Positions 8,886 to 18,725 of a stretch of 32,182 bases of DNA are shown piece by piece. Made by a program: the position numbers and the translations under genes. The notes under the pieces are model-generated. The model saw only the letters and a list, made by a program, of their open reading frames with translations, ran no database searches and was not told where the DNA came from. The stretch is from Burkholderiaceae bacterium (GTDB lineage Bacteria; Pseudomonadota; Gammaproteobacteria; Burkholderiales; Burkholderiaceae): the NCBI GenBank assembly GCA_947447945.1, contig CANFLR010000021.1:1-32182 (forward strand), in the 5' to 3' direction. Numbering within the stretch: position 1 is the first letter of the stretch; every line of letters starts with the position of its first letter.

Positions 8886-8910
8886 ACTCATGGCTGATGT
8901 CATGAGTTTG
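8886..8910. terminator. Weak hairpin between convergent dctM and hydroxylase genes
   Basis: ACTCATG (8886-8892) and CATGAGT (8901-8907) form a 7-bp stem with an 8-nt loop, followed by TTTGG on the plus strand. It lies between the dctM stop and overlaps the convergent hydroxylase stop. It could help to end both transcripts, but it is AT-rich and lacks a real U tract. Confidence 0.25.
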
Positions 8911-9730
8911 GTGGCAAAAAAATGAGTCTCCATTTATTTTTGAGGCCAGGCGTTTTAAAGGCTCTTTGTAATAACTCACGCCACACCCGAAATACCACTT
9001 CGACTGGATTGCTAGAGTAATTGGGGTGCGTGAGCCCATAGACAATCTCAACGCCCTGCTGCTCTTTGGCATAAGTAGCAAAGAGGCGATCAAACACAAT
9101 CAAAATCCCGCCATAGTTTTTATCAAGATACATGGGGTTGCTCGCATGATGCACCCGATGGGAAGATGGCGTATTGAAAATGCCCTCCAAAAACCCCAAA
9201 CGGCCAATCAATTTTGTATGCAACCAAAATTGATACATCAAATTGATCGAGAGCATTGTAAACACCATGAGCGGTGAAAATCCTAGCAATACCAGTGGCA
9301 GAAAGAACACCCAACTAAAAGAGAGAAATGGCATCCATCCAAGACGATAGGCTGCCGATAAGGTCATCTCATTCGGTGAGTGGTGCGTGCTGTGAGTAGC
9401 CCACATCAAAAATACTTCATGTGAGGCACGGTGATACCAGTAGTAACAAAACTCTAGGGCTATAAATAGCGCTACATATACCCACCACTCATCTGGCATG
9501 GTGAAAAAACGGTATTGCCAAACAAAGTTGGCCATCAGACCTTGGATCAATAAACGATTCGTAATACCGGTTACTTGATGGCCTAAGCCAACCCCCAAAG
9601 AGGTTGCACTTTCTCGCCATGGGTAGGATTGATGAAACTGTTTTTTATAGAAGTAAGACTCAACTACGATCGCCAAAACAATCAAAGGCAAGAAAATCGT
9701 TAACTGAAAACCCGTTAAAAACTGTTCCAT
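8900..9730 (-). CDS. Sterol desaturase / fatty acid hydroxylase family membrane protein
   Basis: A 276-residue integral membrane di-iron protein. The histidine clusters typical of the family are present: HRASH (100-104), HSTHH (113-117) and HRVHH (191-195), set between hydrophobic segments. Members hydroxylate or desaturate lipids such as fatty acids, carotenoids or sterols, or cleave ether lipids. The substrate here is unknown. It is the last gene of a minus-strand group, starting 6 nt after the stop of the EF-hand gene, so it is probably in an operon with that gene and the DUF3313 lipoprotein gene. Confidence 0.85.
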   Translation of the reverse strand: MEQFLTGFQLTIFLPLIVLAIVVESYFYKKQFHQSYPWRESATSLGVGLGHQVTGITNRLLIQGLMANFVWQYRFFTMPDEWWVYVALFIALEFCYYWYHRASHEVFLMWATHSTHHSPNEMTLSAAYRLGWMPFLSFSWVFFLPLVLLGFSPLMVFTMLSINLMYQFWLHTKLIGRLGFLEGIFNTPSSHRVHHASNPMYLDKNYGGILIVFDRLFATYAKEQQGVEIVYGLTHPNYSSNPVEVVFRVWRELLQRAFKTPGLKNKWRLIFLPPNS

Positions 9731-9736
9731 AAGGCT

Positions 9737-10015
9737 TTAGCGCCTATCAGCCACCGCAAGAAGTTGATCTAAAGTGATATATCCTCGGTTTTGAGTATCG
9801 ATATCACTAAAGTGACTAGCAATTCTGGGCATGTTACCGGCTTTTGCCTCCGCTAGTGTTAGCTTGCCATCATGATTAACATCGGCAGCTTTAAATTTTG
9901 CTGTCAATTCTTGATTTAACTTAGCGTCATCTGCATACACCGAAAAACTCATGGCTAAGCAGGTGCAGCATAGTACAGCTCTGAGCATCAATATGCCTCT
10001 ACGAATGAAAGTCAT
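9737..10015 (-). CDS. Small secreted EF-hand protein
   Basis: A 92-residue protein with an N-terminal signal peptide (basic start, hydrophobic core at about 9-25, likely cleavage after VYA). A canonical EF-hand loop, DVNHDGKLTLAE, has Asp/Asn/Asp at the calcium-binding positions and a Glu at the twelfth. A second, degenerate loop (DIDTQNRGYITLDQ) keeps only part of the ligands. It probably binds Ca2+ in the periplasm. ATG 10015 is supported by AAGGGG 5 nt upstream; an in-frame ATG nine codons later is less well placed. It sits 9 nt after the lipoprotein gene and 6 nt before the hydroxylase gene. Confidence 0.8.
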   Translation of the reverse strand: MTFIRRGILMLRAVLCCTCLAMSFSVYADDAKLNQELTAKFKAADVNHDGKLTLAEAKAGNMPRIASHFSDIDTQNRGYITLDQLLAVADRR

Positions 10016-10024
10016 GGAGACCCC

Positions 10025-10705
10025 TTATTGTTGTGCTGAGATTTTTAAAGAAGCGGCAACTACCTTCTTTGCCATATCCACAAAAGACTCCACTGAACCT
10101 GAGGCCGTACGGAAAGATTCACCCTCAACCGTAATTAAACCTTCACCGAGCAATTGTTTGCTAACGCTATCGGTAATTTTGTTTTCGACTACCAAAGCAG
10201 GAGTCTTCGCGTTCAAGCCCCCCGCGTAGGCAGCGGCATTGGCAGCCAAACCAATTGGGGTGAAGTTCCAAGGCTTTAAACCATCCGCAGAGGATTCTGC
10301 GCCAGTGATACCCACAGAGATGCGCGCAACTCCAGGCCCTGGCTGGGTAACAATCTGAATGCCACCTTTAGCAAGCACAGCTTGCACCATGGAATCTTGC
10401 AAAGCAATCTTCGCCTGGATCAAACTTTCAGCAGAGATGTTTTGAGTGGGCGCCTGATTGAGGGCAACGGGATCGATGATAACGGCCTTATAGATGCTAG
10501 GATTCACGGACTGATTGCGATAGCGCCATACCCGCGTATCACTAGGGGTATCTGGCATTAATTCCAATAAAGCGTAATTCGGCAAGAAACCGGACTGCGG
10601 CATTGGCTGGCTCATGATTTTTGGGCCACTGCTGCAAGCTAGTAGGGCCAAGCTGAGCACACCAAGAGAGGCAACGCTTAACAATTTGGTGAATTTCATC
10701 TTCAT
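10025..10705 (-). CDS. DUF3313-family lipoprotein
   Basis: A protein of 226 residues from the start chosen. It has a lipoprotein signal peptide: MKMKFTK, a hydrophobic run, then the lipobox LALLAC with the acylated Cys at about residue 24. No Asp follows the Cys; the next residues are Ser-Ser. The mature part, including GFLPNYALLE, WRYRNQSVNPSIYKAVIIDPV and a GLNAKTPALVVENKITDS segment, fits DUF3313, a family of unknown function. An ATG at 10753 is in frame, but it would put 16 polar residues before the signal peptide, so I prefer 10705 (10699 is also possible). The Shine-Dalgarno is weak for all of these. It heads the group with the EF-hand and hydroxylase genes. Confidence 0.75.
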   Translation of the reverse strand: MKMKFTKLLSVASLGVLSLALLACSSGPKIMSQPMPQSGFLPNYALLELMPDTPSDTRVWRYRNQSVNPSIYKAVIIDPVALNQAPTQNISAESLIQAKIALQDSMVQAVLAKGGIQIVTQPGPGVARISVGITGAESSADGLKPWNFTPIGLAANAAAYAGGLNAKTPALVVENKITDSVSKQLLGEGLITVEGESFRTASGSVESFVDMAKKVVAASLKISAQQ

Positions 10706-10926
10706 CTTTCGGGAGGTGTTGTGTAAGACTACAAAATGATGCTTATGAGGCATCTCAATATACTCAAAGCAAAAAAATGGGTGGTAAAACCGGCTAGAGC
10801 GAGATCAATGACCTTTTTTCGTGCACTCTATAATCATCATATCAAACAAAAAAAGAAGCGGTATCCCTACGAAAGAAGGAATAGGGCTCGTGAGGGAGCG
10901 GTTTTGAAATTAAATACTGCCTTCCT
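10706..10926. other. Non-coding stretch upstream of the lipoprotein operon
   Basis: I see no convincing gene here. It holds a perfect TATAAT on the plus strand at 10829-10834 without a good -35, and CCCTA...TAGGG (about 10866-10885) as a short inverted repeat. The minus strand must hold the lipoprotein operon promoter, but I cannot pick one with confidence. The frame at 10736-10930 has no recognisable content. Confidence 0.4.
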
Positions 10927-11031
10927 CTGACTCGGCGAAAATCACAAGTCTTTGGACTGCTCGCTAAAGGCTATAAAAACGCAGAAATGATGAGTACCTT
11001 AGCAGATCAGTCAAAAGCTGAAGGATACTAA
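10927..11031 (+). pseudogene. Probable remnant of a LuxR-type helix-turn-helix domain
   Basis: Reading from 10927 in frame gives LTRRKSQVFGLLAKGYKNAE, followed by MMSTLADQSKAEGY and a TAA at 11029-11031. The pattern L-T-x-R-x-x-Q-V-x-x-L-L-A-x-G-x-x-N-x-E is that of the first two helices of LuxR/GerE DNA-binding domains. The recognition helix that should follow (I/V-S-x-x-T-V-K-x-H) is missing and replaced by an unrelated tail and stop. Upstream the frame is closed by TGA at 10891-10893, so no sensor or receiver domain is attached. I read it as a decayed gene fragment. A chance match is possible because it is only 34 codons long. Confidence 0.35.
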
Positions 11032-11041
11032 ACTTTCCTAC

Positions 11042-13303
11042 TCACTCAGTGGCCAAAGCTCTCACGCAATCGACATAGTATTCACTATGGCCATCCACTT
11101 CCCCTTTTACGAGTCCATGAATATCCGTCTCAAATCCTGGGAACTTCTCATTGAAGTCTCTGGCGAAATAGAGATAGTCGACGATGCGTTTATTAAAGCG
11201 TTCACCTGGAATGAGTAGCGGTATGCCTGGAGGATAGGGTGTGACCAACATCGCAGTAATACGACCTTCTAAGGAATCTAAAGGCACACGATCAACTTCC
11301 TTGTGCGCCATCTTGGCCCAGGCTTTGGAAGGCATCATAGCGGGAACCATATCAGAGGTATACATTTCTGTTGTCATGCGGGCCACATCACGGCCCTTAT
11401 AAAACTCATGAATCTGCTGGCAAATGTCTTTTAAACCTACCCGCTCATAACGAGGGTGCTTGGCAACAAACTCTGGTAAGACCTTCCATAAAGGGGCGTT
11501 CTTATCAAAGTGATCTTTAAACTGCTGCAATTCTGTCACGAGGGTATTCCAACGGCCTTTAGTAATACCAATCGTGAACATGATGAAGAAAGAATACAAA
11601 CCGCACTTCTCCACAATCACGCCATGCTCAGCCAAATACTTGGTCACGATACTCGCTGGGATACCCATAGAACCGAAGTTCCCTTCGATATCCAAGCCTG
11701 GTGTAACAACGGTTGCCTTAATGGGATCGAGCATATTGAAATCTTCAGCCAATTTACCAAAGTCATGCCAATTTGCATTGGGCTCTAAGATCCAATCAGA
11801 ACGCTCACCAATACCCTCTTCGGCCAAATGATCTGGACCCCAAACCTTAAACCACCAGTCAGCCCCAAACTTATCATCGACCTCGCGCATCGCACGACGG
11901 AAATCCATCGCCTCAGCAATCGACTCCTCGACCAAAGTGGTACCGCCTGGCGATTCCATCATAGCGGCTGAGACATCACATGATGCAATGATTGCGTACT
12001 GCGGACTGGTAGAGGTATGCATCAAATAGGCTTCATTGAAGCAATCACGATCCAGCTTAGTATCTTCAGCATCCTGCACCAATACTTGTGATGCTTGAGA
12101 CAGGCCTGCCAATAACTTATGCGTAGATTGCGTTGCAAACATCAAACTCTTCTTTGTACGCTTGCGATCGGATCCAATCGCATGCATATCCTGATAGAAA
12201 GGATGGAAGGCAGCGTGAGGCAGCCAAGCCTCATCAAAGTGCAATGAATCGACTTTACCATCGAGCATGTCTTTAATCATCTCAACGTTATAGATAATGC
12301 CGTCATAAGTACTTTGGGTCAGCGTCATAACACGAGGCACAACGCTCTTATCCTGAATAAAGGGGTTGGCATCAATTTTCTTTTTGATGTTGGACCACTC
12401 AAACTCTTCTTTTGGAATCGGGCCAATAATGCCTAAGTGATTACGGGTCGGCATCAAGAAAATTGGAATCGCGCCCATCATCGTGATCGAATGAATCACT
12501 GACTTATGGCAATTACGATCCACCAGTACGACATCACCTGGAGCGACTGTGGAATGCCAAACAATTTTGTTCGAGGTTGAGGTACCGTTGGTGACGAAGA
12601 ACAAATGGTCGGCATTAAAAATCCGAGCGGCATTACGCTCACTCTGCAAAACTGGGCCAGTATGATCCAAGAGTTGGCCAAGCTCCTCTACCGCATTGCA
12701 AACGTCAGCGCGCAGCATGTTCTCACCAAAGAACTGATGGAACATTCTTCCCACAGGGCTCTTTAAGAAAGCAACGCCACCAGAATGCCCTGGGCAATGC
12801 CACGAGTAAGAACCTTCAGAGGCGTAATTGGTTAAGGCACGGAAGAACGGTGGCGCTAAGGAATCAAGGTAGACCTTAGCCTCGCGAATAATATGACGTG
12901 CCACGAATTCTGGGGTGTCTTCATTCATATGAATAAAGCCATGCAGTTCACGCAAAATATCGTTGGGCATATGGCGCGATGTTCTAGTCTCACCATACAA
13001 GAAGATCGGAATATCCTCGTTGCGTTTGCGCACTTCTATGAGGAAGGCGCGTAAGTTATTCAAGGCGGGCAGATCGAGATCTTCTGAATCAGAAATAAAT
13101 TCCTCATCGTCAATCGAGACAATAAAGCAAGAGGCGCGCGAAGCTTGTTGCGCAAAGGAAGTAAGGTCTCCATAACTAGTGAGACCAATGACCTCCATAC
13201 CCTCGTTTTCAATAGCTTCGGCTAAGTCACGAATGCCCGATCCCGAGATATTCTCGGAGCGAAAGTCTTCATCAATGATGATGATGGGGAAACGAAATTT
13301 CAT
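11042..13303 (-). CDS. PLP-dependent Orn/Lys/Arg decarboxylase (biodegradative type)
   Basis: A 753-residue fold-type I decarboxylase of the AdiA/LdcI/SpeC group. It has an N-terminal flavodoxin-like wing domain (residues 1-130), then the PLP domain with HCPGHSGG (169-176), FDEAW (356-360) and TQSTHKLLAG, where K396 is the Schiff-base lysine, and a C-terminal domain with TPYPPGIPLLIPGE. It decarboxylates arginine, lysine or ornithine to a polyamine or diamine, for acid resistance or polyamine supply. The length is close to E. coli AdiA (about 755), but substrate cannot be settled by eye. AAGGG lies 5 nt before the ATG. dcd ends 45 nt upstream, so fdhD-dcd-decarboxylase is probably one operon. 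Confidence 0.93.
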   Translation of the reverse strand: MKFRFPIIIIDEDFRSENISGSGIRDLAEAIENEGMEVIGLTSYGDLTSFAQQASRASCFIVSIDDEEFISDSEDLDLPALNNLRAFLIEVRKRNEDIPIFLYGETRTSRHMPNDILRELHGFIHMNEDTPEFVARHIIREAKVYLDSLAPPFFRALTNYASEGSYSWHCPGHSGGVAFLKSPVGRMFHQFFGENMLRADVCNAVEELGQLLDHTGPVLQSERNAARIFNADHLFFVTNGTSTSNKIVWHSTVAPGDVVLVDRNCHKSVIHSITMMGAIPIFLMPTRNHLGIIGPIPKEEFEWSNIKKKIDANPFIQDKSVVPRVMTLTQSTYDGIIYNVEMIKDMLDGKVDSLHFDEAWLPHAAFHPFYQDMHAIGSDRKRTKKSLMFATQSTHKLLAGLSQASQVLVQDAEDTKLDRDCFNEAYLMHTSTSPQYAIIASCDVSAAMMESPGGTTLVEESIAEAMDFRRAMREVDDKFGADWWFKVWGPDHLAEEGIGERSDWILEPNANWHDFGKLAEDFNMLDPIKATVVTPGLDIEGNFGSMGIPASIVTKYLAEHGVIVEKCGLYSFFIMFTIGITKGRWNTLVTELQQFKDHFDKNAPLWKVLPEFVAKHPRYERVGLKDICQQIHEFYKGRDVARMTTEMYTSDMVPAMMPSKAWAKMAHKEVDRVPLDSLEGRITAMLVTPYPPGIPLLIPGERFNKRIVDYLYFARDFNEKFPGFETDIHGLVKGEVDGHSEYYVDCVRALATE

Positions 13304-13348
13304 GGCTACCCTTTAGGCTCGCGAATTAGAGTGTCAGTAAACTGAAGA

Positions 13349-13915
13349 TTAGGTTTTGGGCAGGGTCACGCCCCGCTGACCTTGATACTTGCCGCCACGA
13401 TCTTTGTACGATGTGCCACAGACCTCATCGCTCTCAAAGAATAAAACTTGCGCACAGCCCTCGCCAGCATAAATCTTCGCAGGCAATGGTGTGGTGTTCG
13501 AAAACTCTAAAGTTACATAACCTTCCCACTCAGGCTCAAAGGGAGTCACGTTCACAATAATGCCGCAACGCGCGTAAGTACTCTTACCTACACACACAGT
13601 CAGTACGCTACGTGGAATCTTGAAATACTCCATCGTTCTTGCCAAGGCAAAAGAATTCGGAGGAATAATGCAAACTGGGCCCTTGAAGTCAACAAAGGAT
13701 TGCTCATCGAAATTCTTAGGATCGACAATCGTGCTATTGATATTGGTGAAGATCTTGAACTCATCGGCACAACGAATGTCATAGCCATAGCTCGAAGTGC
13801 CATAACTGACGATTTTGTTGCCGGCGGCATCCAAGCGAACTTGCTCGGGTTCAAATGGGCTGATCATGCCTTGCGCGCCCATACGGCGGATCCAGTGGTC
13901 TGATTTAATAGTCAT
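13349..13915 (-). CDS. dcd: dCTP deaminase
   Basis: A 188-residue homotrimeric dCTP deaminase that makes dUTP for thymidylate synthesis. Typical sequence: the N-terminal [18 protein letters not shown], the [11 protein letters not shown] segment with Ser/Arg active-site residues, and [20 protein letters not shown] with the catalytic Glu. Full length for the family. It lies between fdhD (48-nt gap) and the decarboxylase (45-nt gap) on the same strand. This arrangement is familiar from other Burkholderiales. Confidence 0.96.
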   Translation of the reverse strand: MTIKSDHWIRRMGAQGMISPFEPEQVRLDAAGNKIVSYGTSSYGYDIRCADEFKIFTNINSTIVDPKNFDEQSFVDFKGPVCIIPPNSFALARTMEYFKIPRSVLTVCVGKSTYARCGIIVNVTPFEPEWEGYVTLEFSNTTPLPAKIYAGEGCAQVLFFESDEVCGTSYKDRGGKYQGQRGVTLPKT

Positions 13916-13963
13916 GGCGGAATTGTAAAACCTAACTAAGTCAATTCCTACCCATTTGGAGGA

Positions 13964-14809
13964 TTAAACCGCTCCAGCCCCGCTAAAAATGATCCTCTCG
14001 GGGGCGTTATAGATCTCGAAGTGCTTGCCAGAGCAACGCGATAGCAGGGTGAGATTGGTTTTACGGGCCAAATCCAAGCCCATCAGCGTGACTCCAGAGC
14101 GGGTGAGCAGAAAAGGGATATCCATCTGAACGCCTTTGATGACCATCTCAGAGGTCAGGCGACCGGTGGTGAAGAAAACCAAATCCCGCCCCACGCGCTG
14201 GTCAAGCCACATCAAACCCGAAATGGAGTCCACGGCATTATGACGACCCACATCCTCAATAAAATACAAGAGGCGCACCTGCTTGTCAGCACAACGCTCA
14301 AAGACCGCGCAGGCATGTACCGAGCCAGATTTCTTATAAATCGTGTCCTGGATCCGAATCGCATCAATCAATTCGACGATGGCTTCTTGGGTCAGCGTAG
14401 GGCCATCCGGTAAGCGAATCTGGGCCATATCCTCCATCAAGCCGCCAAACATCGTTCCCTGACCGCAACCTGTGGTCACCACCCGTTTACTGGTTAAGGC
14501 CTCAAGATCGACCGTACTGCGCCGGGTGATCACCGCAGCTGAATCAGTCTCCCAATCCACCTGAATACTCTGAACATCCTCAGGAGACTCCACTAAACGC
14601 TGATTGCGCAAGTAGCCCAATACCAATGCCTCAGGAGCGCCACCTAAGGTCATTAAGGTCACCACCTCGCGCTTGTCGAGGTAGATCGTCAAGGGTCGCT
14701 CCCCAGGGATATGGGTGGTTTTGCGGCGCCCTGCTTCATCCATGATCTCCACTTCGTGCACGAGCGGCACGGAGGCGTGAGACATCTGGATTTTGTGAGG
14801 GAGGGCCAT
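13964..14809 (-). CDS. fdhD: Formate dehydrogenase accessory sulfurtransferase FdhD
   Basis: A 281-residue FdhD-family protein, which carries sulfur from IscS to the molybdenum cofactor so that formate dehydrogenase becomes active. Family motifs: GYLRNQRLV, VTTGCGQGTMFGG (112-123), HACAVF, EDVGRHNAVD and TGRLTSEMV. E. coli FdhD uses two cysteines in a C-x-x-C loop. Here the loop is C115-G-Q-G, so only the first Cys remains. A formate dehydrogenase is expected elsewhere in the genome and would use the formate made by the oxalate pathway of this window. The gene is divergent from metG, 153 bp away. Confidence 0.93.
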   Translation of the reverse strand: MALPHKIQMSHASVPLVHEVEIMDEAGRRKTTHIPGERPLTIYLDKREVVTLMTLGGAPEALVLGYLRNQRLVESPEDVQSIQVDWETDSAAVITRRSTVDLEALTSKRVVTTGCGQGTMFGGLMEDMAQIRLPDGPTLTQEAIVELIDAIRIQDTIYKKSGSVHACAVFERCADKQVRLLYFIEDVGRHNAVDSISGLMWLDQRVGRDLVFFTTGRLTSEMVIKGVQMDIPFLLTRSGVTLMGLDLARKTNLTLLSRCSGKHFEIYNAPERIIFSGAGAV

Positions 14810-14962
14810 AAAAAATCACTTTAATGAGATACAAATCGGTATCCACTTTAACCGCAGACTAAAATGGCTGCTCAAGTAAGCCAAAGCACCATAATCTGTT
14901 CATGGTTTATCAGCGCCTTTCTGACCGTATTTTTTGTATTTATTTTTTTAAGTTAGCTTTAC

Positions 14963-16633
14963 ATGAGTAGCCCAAAACGCCGTCTTCTTATTACCTCTGC
15001 CCTCCCATATGCCAATGGTCAAATCCATATTGGGCATTTGGTGGAATATGTACAAACGGATATTTGGGTCCGCTTCCAAAGAATGCGCGGTCATGAAGTG
15101 CACTATGTCGGCGCTGATGATACCCACGGCACACCAATCATGCTGCGCGCTGAAAAAGAAGGAATCACCCCAAAAGAGTTGATTGCCAATGTTTGGCAAG
15201 AACATAAGCGCGACTTTGATGACTTTCTGATTTCTTTTGACAATTACTACACCACCGATAGTCCAGAAAACGAACAGTTAGCACAGAGTATTTACCTCAA
15301 ACTGCGCGATGCGGGCTTGATTGAAAAACGTGCGATTGAGCAGGCTTACGATCCCGTCAAAGAAATGTTTCTGCCTGACCGCTTCATTAAAGGTGAGTGT
15401 CCAAAGTGTGGCGCAAAAGATCAATACGGTGACTCTTGCGAAAAATGTGGTGCAACATATTCCCCAACCGATCTCAAGAATCCTTTTTCAGTAGTGAGTG
15501 GCGCCACCCCGGTTACGAAAGTTTCGGATCATTACTTTTTCAAACTATCTGATCCGCGTTGTGAAACTTTTTTACGCGATTGGACTCAAGTCAAAACCCC
15601 ATTGCAACCCGAAGCGCGCAACAAGATGAAAGAGTGGGTCGGTCAGCCTGGCGAGAGCAAACTGGGCGATTGGGATATCTCGCGGGATGCCCCTTATTTT
15701 GGTTTTGAAATCCCGGATGCGCCTGGGAAGTATTTCTATGTCTGGCTCGATGCCCCCATTGGTTACTACGCCAGCTTCCTCAATTACTGTCAGGCTCAAG
15801 GCCTAAACTTTGAAGAGTGGGTGAAGCCCGAGACCACTACTGAGCAATACCACTTCATCGGTAAAGATATTTTGTATTTCCATACTCTCTTCTGGCCCGC
15901 CACCTTGCAATTTGCGGGCTATCGCACGCCCACCAATGTATTTGCCCATGGTTTCCTGACGGTCGATGGTGAGAAGATGAGTAAGTCTCGCGGCACGCTC
16001 ATCTCAGCACACAGCGTGATCGAGTGCGGCTTTAATCCAGAGTGGTTCCGTTATTACTTCGCTACCAAGCTCAATGACAGCATGGAAGATTTAGATTTAA
16101 ATCTGCAAGACTTTGTTGCTAGGGTCAATAGCGATTTATTAGGCAAGTACATTAATATCGCCAGCCGTAGCGCAGGATTTTTAGTCAAGCGTTTTGACGG
16201 TGTGGTTTCAGATGAAGCCATGCATCATGCTTTGCTTACGACCATCACTGCAGCCAGTGAAAAAATTGCTGCCCTGTATGAAGGCCGTGAATATGCCAAG
16301 GCCTTGCGCACCATCATGGAGTTAGCGGATCAGGTCAACGCATTTGTCGATGAAAACAAACCTTGGGAAATCGCCAGAGATCCGGAGCGTGCTGCAGATC
16401 TGCAAGGGGTTTGTAGTGTCACGCTTGAAGCGTTCAGAATGCTCAGCCTTTATCTCAAGCCAGTGCTACCCCAAGTTGTTGCGGGAGTCGAAGACTTTTT
16501 GTCCCTGGCGCCGATGGATTGGGACGCTGTGCTCACCCCCCTTTCCAGCAAGAACCCCATCAAGGCCTACAAACACCTCATGACCCGCGTTGAAACTCCT
16601 CAAATTGAGGCTTTATTGGCTGCGAACCTGTAA
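14963..16633 (+). CDS. metG: Methionyl-tRNA synthetase, short form without C-terminal tRNA-binding domain
   Basis: A 556-residue class I aminoacyl-tRNA synthetase that charges tRNA-Met. It shows the HIGH motif (HIGH at 22-25), a zinc knuckle of C146-PK-C149 and C159-EK-C162, and KMSKS at 338-342. The anticodon-binding helical domain follows. The protein ends at [16 protein letters not shown], where E. coli MetG continues with a linker and an EMAPII-like dimerisation/tRNA-binding domain, absent here. Such short forms occur naturally. The ATG has a weak Shine-Dalgarno and a T-rich upstream region. Confidence 0.96.
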   Translation: MSSPKRRLLITSALPYANGQIHIGHLVEYVQTDIWVRFQRMRGHEVHYVGADDTHGTPIMLRAEKEGITPKELIANVWQEHKRDFDDFLISFDNYYTTDSPENEQLAQSIYLKLRDAGLIEKRAIEQAYDPVKEMFLPDRFIKGECPKCGAKDQYGDSCEKCGATYSPTDLKNPFSVVSGATPVTKVSDHYFFKLSDPRCETFLRDWTQVKTPLQPEARNKMKEWVGQPGESKLGDWDISRDAPYFGFEIPDAPGKYFYVWLDAPIGYYASFLNYCQAQGLNFEEWVKPETTTEQYHFIGKDILYFHTLFWPATLQFAGYRTPTNVFAHGFLTVDGEKMSKSRGTLISAHSVIECGFNPEWFRYYFATKLNDSMEDLDLNLQDFVARVNSDLLGKYINIASRSAGFLVKRFDGVVSDEAMHHALLTTITAASEKIAALYEGREYAKALRTIMELADQVNAFVDENKPWEIARDPERAADLQGVCSVTLEAFRMLSLYLKPVLPQVVAGVEDFLSLAPMDWDAVLTPLSSKNPIKAYKHLMTRVETPQIEALLAANL

Positions 16634-16773
16634 AAACCATCTATTTCAGTCTCTGAGAGCAAAAGTCGACTAAGTCAGAGCAAAAATCGTTAATAATGAT
16701 AGGTCTAGGGTCTTTGTAGTCCCCCGGTAAATTTTATAAGTTATTGAATTAATTCAGAATTTTAGGAAATGTG
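16634..16773 (+). other. metG-DUF3460 intergenic region with a short direct repeat and a possible promoter
   Basis: GAGCAAAAGTCG and GAGCAAAAATCG occur about 30 nt apart (16658-16689), a near-perfect direct repeat. TTGTAG (16714-16719) and TATAAG (16735-16740), 15 nt apart, could be a promoter for the DUF3460-scpA-panC operon. No clear terminator for metG is seen. Confidence 0.25.
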
Positions 16774-16954
16774 ATGGCACGATATCAATCCGAATTCACT
16801 CAGTTCTTAGATGAACTCAAGTCTGAGAAACCCCACCTCGAGGGGGATCAGCAAGCTGGTCGCGCCCTGCTTTGGGATAAAGAGCCTTTGAGTACTGAAG
16901 ATCAACGTCGCGCAAAAGCAGCGAAATTGAAGCAACGCGCATACGTTTATTCGA

Positions 16955-16962
<8 letters not shown>
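16774..16962 (+). CDS. DUF3460 family protein
   Basis: A 62-residue, charged, soluble protein (MARYQSEFTQFLDELK...). It matches DUF3460, small proteins of unknown function found in Burkholderiales directly before scpA. ATG 16774 is preferred over the in-frame GTG at 16771 because AGGA lies 6 nt before the ATG. The 3' end overlaps the start of scpA by 8 nt, so expression is coupled. No function is proposed beyond a link to the scpA operon. Confidence 0.82.
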
Positions 16963-18666
<1,704 letters not shown>

Positions 18667-18725
18667 ACGCGAGTCCTGCGTGACTCCACCCAACAATCTC
18701 TCTGCCTTTAAGTAATAAGGCCTGT

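Noticed and set aside
10736..10930. 64-codon plus-strand frame
   Set aside because: No recognisable domain, no ribosome binding site, and a biased Lys/Arg composition from A-rich DNA.
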